A stretch of 20,412 bases of DNA from an uncultured Butyrivibrio sp. GTDB lineage: Bacteria > Bacillota > Clostridia > Lachnospirales > Lachnospiraceae. Numbering within the stretch: position 1 is the first letter of the stretch; every line of letters starts with the position of its first letter. Made by a program: the position numbers and the translations under genes. The stretch is taken from NCBI RefSeq assembly GCF_947169445.1, contig NZ_CAMVPU010000061.1, positions 1-20,412 of the forward strand, given 5' to 3'. Positions 15,070 through 20,412 of the stretch are shown here, one piece after another. The notes below the pieces were generated by a model, which searched no databases, had not been told where the DNA came from, and worked only from the letters and a program-made list of their open reading frames with translations.

Positions 15070-16250
15070 TTTCTTATAACTCTTCCTCCTTTTTCTTCCC
15101 ATAATTGTATTGTATTATCAGATACTGACAGTGTTGATCCATCATTTAAGAGAATATAGCAGTCTGAATCATCAATAACCAGAGTATCTGTAGTGGGATC
15201 TATTTCATGACATGCACAATCAGGTTCAATATCATCTTGTGGCGGATCATAGTGAGAACTGAAGAATACAGTGTATGAAGAAATAAATAGTGTTGCCGCA
15301 AAAGTGTAGACGACAAGGTCTTTAAAAAATGAATGTGCATAGTGCTTTTTTGATATCACCAGGAAGCGTTCCTTGAGATCTACAGGATAATTTGAAATCA
15401 GTTTAAGGGCACAGTGTTCCGATATTGATGAACGAGAGGCTTTCAATGTGTTCTGATTCTTTATAACAAGAAGCATTGTTTCCAGGTATTGAAGGCGCTT
15501 ATTGTCAGTCAAACCATCAAGTGTCATCTGATCGCATCTAATTTCCATTGACTGTTCAATGTCTTTTCTGAAAATATATACACAGGGATTCCAGAAAAAC
15601 AGGCAAACAACGACGTTTGCAAGTAATTTTGAAAAGCAGTCTCGATTGCTTAAATGATTGTATTCATGCCTGAGGATGAAGTGCAACTGCTCATCCGAAT
15701 ATAGAGTGCTGTAGCTTGTTGGTAGGATTATGCATTTCCTCAGTAAGCCCATACTCAATGGGCTGTTTAGATTATCCAGTTCATAGAGTTTGATATTAAG
15801 AGATGTTGAATAATCATCCTGTATATCGCTTAGGAAACGGTAGGCTTTATCAGAAGGATCCAGCGATTTTTTTCTGGTTTGTGCCGAAACTACAGTATAG
15901 GTAAATAAAAGCCTTAATAGTAAGAAGATACTAATTGTGACATACAAAGTGAATAGTATTTGGTTAAAATACAGGCTATGGTGATCAAAGCTAATTCTTC
16001 TAAAAAACATGAAATCCATAATGGGATTGAAGATTCTGCTGGTTATGCAGATGGCCCATGGGGCTTCAAAGGGAAGCAGGAGTCGTAAAAGGCATAAAAA
16101 ATAGATGAAGCAGATAGCTCTAACACTTATAAGCCTCAGTTTCATGAGCTTTTTTCTAATATGGTAAAACAGGAGAATAAAAATGCTGGTATATAGCACA
16201 CAAATCCAAAAGTCACAGAACAATTCCAGGTTGCTCATTTGATACATCAT
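15066..16250 (-). CDS. BlaR1/MecR1-type M56 membrane metalloprotease without penicillin-sensor domain
   Basis: This is a 394-residue integral membrane protease that probably senses an envelope signal and removes the BlaI-type repressor encoded just before it. Hydrophobic helices lie at about 12-30, 43-60, 95-118, 207-225 and 305-325. The zinc site is HEYNH at 195-199 with the downstream Glu in MEIRCD near 236, the normal M56 arrangement. True BlaR1 proteins are about 580-600 residues with a penicillin-binding domain outside. Here the region after the last helix is only about 70 residues, acidic, with Cys in CACHE and a beta-rich end (CYILLNDGSTLSVSDNTIQL). The signal is therefore unlikely to be a beta-lactam bound as in BlaR1. 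The start ATG 16250 overlaps the repressor stop (ATGA). Family confidence is high; substrate and signal are inferred. Confidence 0.88.
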   Translation of the reverse strand: MMYQMSNLELFCDFWICVLYTSIFILLFYHIRKKLMKLRLISVRAICFIYFLCLLRLLLPFEAPWAICITSRIFNPIMDFMFFRRISFDHHSLYFNQILFTLYVTISIFLLLRLLFTYTVVSAQTRKKSLDPSDKAYRFLSDIQDDYSTSLNIKLYELDNLNSPLSMGLLRKCIILPTSYSTLYSDEQLHFILRHEYNHLSNRDCFSKLLANVVVCLFFWNPCVYIFRKDIEQSMEIRCDQMTLDGLTDNKRLQYLETMLLVIKNQNTLKASRSSISEHCALKLISNYPVDLKERFLVISKKHYAHSFFKDLVVYTFAATLFISSYTVFFSSHYDPPQDDIEPDCACHEIDPTTDTLVIDDSDCYILLNDGSTLSVSDNTIQLWEEKGGRVIRK

Positions 16251-16666
16251 CTTTCCTGATCAATTTTTTGATTCTTTTTTAGACTGTCAATTATTTCCTG
16301 AAGACTCTCAATCAATTCTTCCCTTGTTTCTTCATTATCATCGCCATCATTTTTTATCATCGCCATGGCAATGTTTCCAAGAGACTTGTACGTAAGACCA
16401 TCCATTTTCAATAACCTGGCAGCATATTCTTCCTGGGTGATGGAACATCTGAATCTACGGGCGTACTGAGTGTTGTATTGTTCAAAGCCTGAAACCTCTA
16501 TCAGATTCTTGTCAATCAGGCTATTGATTGTACGGAAAATGCTTAGCTTGTTCCAATCAGTGTCGTCCAATCTGTCAAGCATTTCAATACTGGTTAAACC
16601 TGAATCAGAGGTCCAAAGTAAATCCATTATAGTTTTTTCCCTAGCGTTTAATTGATTTAATCTCAT
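16247..16666 (-). CDS. BlaI/MecI-family transcriptional repressor
   Basis: This 139-residue regulator has the BlaI/MecI winged helix at about residues 1-75. The pattern is LNAREKTIMDLLWTSDSGLT, recognition helix region LSIFRTINSLIDKNLIEV, and wing. A helical dimerisation tail carries EEYAARLL and a charged C-terminus. The family binds DNA as a dimer and is inactivated by cleavage through its partner M56 protease. ATG 16666 is chosen because GAGG lies about 11 bases upstream; a TTG at 16681 opens a longer frame but is part of that site. It is the first gene of a three-gene minus-strand operon and divergent from the second giant gene. Autoregulation and control of the giant gene through the intergenic inverted repeat are inferred. 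Confidence 0.88.
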   Translation of the reverse strand: MRLNQLNAREKTIMDLLWTSDSGLTSIEMLDRLDDTDWNKLSIFRTINSLIDKNLIEVSGFEQYNTQYARRFRCSITQEEYAARLLKMDGLTYKSLGNIAMAMIKNDGDDNEETREELIESLQEIIDSLKKNQKIDQER

Positions 16667-16702
16667 AAAGTGATTCCTCAAAAAGTGACATTTGACAATT
16701 TA

Positions 16703-16730
16703 ATTATATATCAGGTTTTGATTAAGTCAA
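16703..16730 (-). promoter_or_regulatory. Promoter of the blaI-type operon
   Basis: On the minus strand, TTGACT at 16730-16725 and TATAAT at 16708-16703 are separated by 16 bases, a near-consensus vegetative promoter. It lies about 37 bases before the repressor start codon. Confidence 0.7.
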
Positions 16731-16762
16731 TACTAATAACAGAATATGATAATAGTATTGAC
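16726..16762. promoter_or_regulatory. Candidate operator: perfect 10-bp inverted repeat on both -35 boxes
   Basis: GTCAATACTA at 16726-16735 and TAGTATTGAC at 16753-16762 are exact inverted copies. With one mismatch the match extends to 13 bases (GTCAATACTAATA versus GTCAATACTATTA). Each arm covers most of one -35 hexamer of the divergent promoters, so a bound repressor would block both. The arms carry TAGTATTGAC rather than the TACA/TGTA core of classical BlaI operators. Assignment to the adjacent repressor is inference. Confidence 0.6.
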
Positions 16763-16787
16763 AAAATTGAAAACAGAAAAATATAAT
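16758..16787 (+). promoter_or_regulatory. Promoter of the second giant gene
   Basis: TTGACA at 16758-16763 and TATAAT at 16782-16787 are both consensus, with an 18-base spacer. Transcription would start near 16794, giving a leader of about 36 bases. The ribosome site GGGGGTGA at 16818-16825 sits just before the ATG at 16830. Confidence 0.75.
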
Positions 16788-16829
16788 ATGATATCAGAAA
16801 CTTATTATCGAAAAAATGGGGGTGAAAGA

Positions 16830-19800
16830 ATGAGGAAAAAGTATTTGAGAAGTATCAGTGCGCTAATGGCTCTTACTGTGTTTGTTACCCAGAGTAACAT
16901 CACAGCATTGGCGGAGGACAAGGTAGGGGACGATGCCTTGTTAGATGCAGAGGAAGAGGTCATCTGGGAAGAGGGGGAAGATTTTACTATTCGTGACGAA
17001 GAAGGCCCTTATGACTATGATGAGGATGCTTATCAGGAGAATGAAAACTCTGATGATACTACAGTTGTAAGAAACACAAGTGATGAAGCATACGTGATAA
17101 GCGAGATCATAGATGCAAGGGAGGAATACAGCAAGGAGTATCTCCTTAGTGATGATTCCAGGGCGGTATATTATTACGCAGAACCCGTGCATTTCGAAGC
17201 TGAAGATGGCTCCTGGCAGGAGATTGATAACACAATCCTACAGACTGAGAATGGTTATGAAAACTCTGCCAACTCCTATCATGTTCTGTTTACTGACAAT
17301 GAGGAGAGCCAGGGAGAAGTCCTTTTTGAAGAAGATGGGTATAAGGTGGACTTCTCCTATGTTGATGATACAAATGATCCGGTAACAGATTCTAATCCGG
17401 ATGAATATCTTAATAGCTCAATGATAATGGAGCAGTCTGATCCTGATACGGATATTTTTTCCTTTGATAATGATAATGAAAATAAAGAAAACAAGCTGAC
17501 GGTGAGCCTTACACTTGATGGCAGCTCTTTTTCTGATGCAGCAATAACAGAAAGTACACTTGATGATAAGCATGAAGATGAGGATACGACTGAATCGGAC
17601 GAAAAAGATTTGTTAAATGAAAGCGTTGACAATCATTCAGAACCATATATAATTCCTTCATCCACAATAACCTATAATGGATATGACAACGATGTATCGT
17701 TGGAGTATTCTCCTTCATCAAACGGTGTAAAGGAGAACATTGTACTTGCAAGTTCTGAGGCTGGAAGCACGTTCACATTCCGTGTAAAGCTTGAAGGCCT
17801 TAAGGCAAGAGTAAGCTCCGCTAATGAAGTTGAACTATATGATGAAAATACAGATGAGATAAAGTACTATTTCCCCGCTCCGTTTATGGAGGACAAAGAG
17901 GGCAGGTACTCAGACGAGGTATGGTACAGCCTTTCAGAAACTTATCCATATGAGGATGCTGCTGAACCGGCAGATGAAGATGCTATAACTATGCCTGATG
18001 AAGATGCTATATCTGTAGAAAGCGAGGATATAGAGGATACCTCCGTAACTGTAGAAGAAACGTCGGAGGAAATTTCACTTGAAGAGGAATTGCAGGAGAA
18101 GGAAAACGAAAGTGAAACGATTACTCTGGAAGATTCCGAAGATGAGATTACACAATCAGAAACAGAAGATGAGATGGATGACTGCATTTATCTCACTCTA
18201 ACTGCTGATGAAGAGTTTCTTTCTACAGCCAGCTATCCTGTTGTGATCGATCCTGTTATCAAGCAGTATAAGAGTGAGTCAAATGTGGTAGGGGCTTGCT
18301 ACAGGAATGATAAAAAATCTGAGACAGATACTCTTTATGTGGGCAATAAGGATGGGGAAAACTATGTTACCTGTATCAGATTTGACCTTCCTTACGTTAG
18401 CCCCGGCGCTGTGATAACTGGTGCGCAGCTCTATCTTTCAGGAACAGCAAGTGCTTCGAATAAAAACTATATTGTAGCAAGGAAGATAACTTCTTCATGG
18501 ACAGATGGAGGGGATGTAAGTGAGGTTAAGCCTTCAGTTGATGACAGGATAATAGACTTTTCGGTAGCCGGCGGGTGCTTTAACATAACAAAGCCTGTCA
18601 GGGAATGGATATACGGCAAGTGTGACAACAACGGACTTGCCTTTATGACATATAAAGAAAATGCAACTAAGCGTGATTCCATTAAACTTCTTGGCGGAAA
18701 TAAAAAACCCTTTTTCAAACTTAGCTATAAGAATACCTTTGGTCTTGAGTCATACTGGAGTACTCATGACGTTGCTGCGGGAACAGCAGGATGCGGCTAT
18801 ATAAATGACTATACAGGTGCAGTTACAGTTGTTAATACTGCTTCACATACAGAAGGTCTGAGAATGCCTTTCAGTATTCAGAACGTTTATAACTCCAACC
18901 TTGAAAGAGGAGACCGCTGGCATTTAAATTACGACCAGAGGATTGTCATTCCTTCTGATGAAGTCGATGTATCTGAATACCCCTATGTTTATATAGACGA
19001 AGACCAGACAAGGCATTATTTCAAGGCTAAGAACGTCACCTACCTTGAGAACGGCGTAAAAGCAACTGCTCAGAAGACCGGAACATATCCTGCTGCAGAG
19101 GATGAGGACGGTCTCAAGCTCTATATCGTTCCTGTAAAGGATGAGGAGCTTAAAGAGCAGTATCCTCTCAAACTCATAAACAAGAGCTCATCCATTGTAA
19201 AATACTTTGATAAGAACGGATATCTTGCGCTTATCAGAGATTCCAATAAGTTCGAGAATGGAAAGAATCCCAAGGATAAAAATAATAAAGAGGTTGAAAG
19301 AGAAAATAATGAGATAAAGATAGCTCTGGAAAGTACAGCCTCGGCATCCGAAACTCCTTCAGGATATGGAGAGCTTAAGGAAAACATAGGCCGGATAAAG
19401 ACCCTTTCCGGCGGAAAAGAAAAGCTTAGTGTTATATCAGAGGAGCTGAATGCCCTTTTAGACAGAAGCATCACTGTAGCTGATGAACTGTGCACGGAAG
19501 AAAGAGCAAAGACTGATATACGTGTTGCAATTAAACTGCAGGAGATCAGAAGGAAACTCAGGAGACAGAAGGAATATCTTAAGGACAGGAAAAGATCTGA
19601 TCTTACAACATCAGCATCAAGCACGTTGAAAATAGCTGAAAATGCAGAAGAACTGGCAGAGGAAGATAAGCCTGTAAGCTGCCATATCACTTCTGTTACC
19701 GATGCTGCGATGCATACAGCAGAGGTTTTCTACGATGATTATGGAAGACTTCTTCAGATAACAGATCCCAGTAAAGAAGACGGAAAAGCCATATATCACT

Positions 19801-20412
19801 ATGATGATGCAAACGGTATATCTAATGATGTTTCTTTAATTGTGTTTAAATACATAAATCGGCTTAAAGACGAAGCGCCTACATTAGTAACAAAGACAGC
19901 CGCCTATGGATATGATAATGATGAAAACGGGCAGCTGAACTTTATGCAGGATAATTCCGGCTACAGAGTCTCTTATACAAATAAAGCAGGAAGAATCATA
20001 ACCGTATCCGAGATGGTTCTAAAAGAGGACGGCACTGCCCGAAACGGACAGACATTTTCGATAGATTATGGTGATAATAACACTGTTACATATCACTTCA
20101 GCGGAATTGATGACGAATATGGAAGCACTGATGACATCTTCAACACTGAAGTTTTTGACGAAAGAGGGAGAGTTGTATCTGTATATTCCAAAAACTCAAG
20201 TGATGAAATACTTGGTGCAAATGCTGTTACATTTTCTGATGATGTAAAATATTATGCCAAGACCTCATCAAATGATCAGAGCGAAACAGGAACCATCAAT
20301 CTTATAGAGAACTCAGGCTTTGAGGATGACAGTGAGAGCTGGCATGTTCCGGATGCATTACATGAAAAGGTCAATCTTCTTGATAAGGAGAGAGTTTTTC
20401 TTGGAGATAACG
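16830..20412 (+). CDS. Second giant secreted WapA/RHS-like protein (3' end outside window)
   Basis: This frame is open for 1194 codons and still open at the window edge. It is a paralogue of the giant toxin at 3225. It has a signal peptide (MRKKYLRSISALMALTVFVT, cleavage probably after ALA near residue 28) and an acidic linker. The conserved segment EIIDAREEYSKEYLL lies near 93. Two further acidic stretches flank a beta segment (ITYNGYDNDVSLEYSPSSNG). DNRLRE lies at about 470-632, then GYINDYTGAVTVVN near 656, a helical segment about 814-937 that is longer and more charged than in the paralogue, YD-type repeats about 964-1091, and the opening of a carbohydrate-binding-like domain (NLIENSGFEDDSESWHVP) near 1155. 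Domain order matches the first giant protein throughout, so an RHS shell, Hint and toxin tip are expected beyond the window. Unlike the paralogue it has no BIG2 gene in front and is divergent from a BlaI/M56 operon. Confidence 0.9.
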   Translation, partial: MRKKYLRSISALMALTVFVTQSNITALAEDKVGDDALLDAEEEVIWEEGEDFTIRDEEGPYDYDEDAYQENENSDDTTVVRNTSDEAYVISEIIDAREEYSKEYLLSDDSRAVYYYAEPVHFEAEDGSWQEIDNTILQTENGYENSANSYHVLFTDNEESQGEVLFEEDGYKVDFSYVDDTNDPVTDSNPDEYLNSSMIMEQSDPDTDIFSFDNDNENKENKLTVSLTLDGSSFSDAAITESTLDDKHEDEDTTESDEKDLLNESVDNHSEPYIIPSSTITYNGYDNDVSLEYSPSSNGVKENIVLASSEAGSTFTFRVKLEGLKARVSSANEVELYDENTDEIKYYFPAPFMEDKEGRYSDEVWYSLSETYPYEDAAEPADEDAITMPDEDAISVESEDIEDTSVTVEETSEEISLEEELQEKENESETITLEDSEDEITQSETEDEMDDCIYLTLTADEEFLSTASYPVVIDPVIKQYKSESNVVGACYRNDKKSETDTLYVGNKDGENYVTCIRFDLPYVSPGAVITGAQLYLSGTASASNKNYIVARKITSSWTDGGDVSEVKPSVDDRIIDFSVAGGCFNITKPVREWIYGKCDNNGLAFMTYKENATKRDSIKLLGGNKKPFFKLSYKNTFGLESYWSTHDVAAGTAGCGYINDYTGAVTVVNTASHTEGLRMPFSIQNVYNSNLERGDRWHLNYDQRIVIPSDEVDVSEYPYVYIDEDQTRHYFKAKNVTYLENGVKATAQKTGTYPAAEDEDGLKLYIVPVKDEELKEQYPLKLINKSSSIVKYFDKNGYLALIRDSNKFENGKNPKDKNNKEVERENNEIKIALESTASASETPSGYGELKENIGRIKTLSGGKEKLSVISEELNALLDRSITVADELCTEERAKTDIRVAIKLQEIRRKLRRQKEYLKDRKRSDLTTSASSTLKIAENAEELAEEDKPVSCHITSVTDAAMHTAEVFYDDYGRLLQITDPSKEDGKAIYHYDDANGISNDVSLIVFKYINRLKDEAPTLVTKTAAYGYDNDENGQLNFMQDNSGYRVSYTNKAGRIITVSEMVLKEDGTARNGQTFSIDYGDNNTVTYHFSGIDDEYGSTDDIFNTEVFDERGRVVSVYSKNSSDEILGANAVTFSDDVKYYAKTSSNDQSETGTINLIENSGFEDDSESWHVPDALHEKVNLLDKERVFLGDN

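Noticed and set aside
16681..16829. Classical BlaI operator (TACA-N-TGTA dyad)
   Set aside because: I do not see this core; only the TAGTATTGAC inverted repeat stands out, so it is reported as a candidate of different type.
17942..18187. Serine-rich minus-strand frame
   Set aside because: It is antisense to the Glu/Asp-rich linker of the second giant protein; the Ser runs come from GAA/GAT codons read backwards.

Overview
The window looks like an accessory region of a low-GC Gram-positive anaerobe, most likely a Lachnospiraceae member (Butyrivibrio or Pseudobutyrivibrio type). The basis is AT-leaning codon use, strong AAGGAGG-type ribosome binding sites, Sec signal peptides on very large acidic secreted proteins, and BIG2, DNRLRE and YD-repeat architecture. 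This placement is inference from style, not from a marker gene.

Layout: (1) 1-1626 holds an IS1182-family insertion sequence with an apparently intact transposase and terminal hairpins. (2) 1727-12591 is one plus-strand unit. It encodes a secreted BIG2 (Ig-like) protein, then a 2834-residue WapA/RHS-like polymorphic toxin, then an unrecognised cytosolic protein that is probably its immunity partner. The toxin runs signal peptide, acidic linker, DNRLRE, helical segment, YD repeats, three carbohydrate-binding-like jelly rolls, more YD repeats, RHS core, Gly/Ala-rich hydrophobic segment, Hint, AHH-type nuclease. (3) 12592-14841 is a toxin-tip graveyard: a second, broken copy of the pretoxin/Hint segment with no toxin behind it, carrying a net 136-base palindrome-rich insertion; two small unrecognised genes that may be orphan immunity genes; and several REP-like palindromes with a GGGAC/GTCCC core. 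(4) 14842-16666, minus strand, is a three-gene operon joined by two ATGA overlaps: a BlaI-type repressor, a BlaR1/M56 membrane protease lacking the penicillin-sensor domain, and a 75-residue secreted peptide. (5) 16830 to the window end is a second giant WapA/RHS-like gene, open for 1194 codons and cut by the edge. It is divergent from the BlaI operon across a compact two-promoter region with a perfect 10-bp inverted repeat lying on both -35 boxes.

How it fits together: the first giant protein is read as a contact or secreted toxin whose nuclease tip is released by the Hint domain, with the following gene protecting the producer. The two Hint copies, near-identical in protein and about 2 kb apart, flank the toxin-immunity segment, so homologous recombination between them would remove toxin and immunity together and leave a harmless tail. 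The second giant gene appears to sit under an envelope-stress-like protease/repressor switch. That gene pairing, and its possible small secreted ligand, is the least familiar part of the window.
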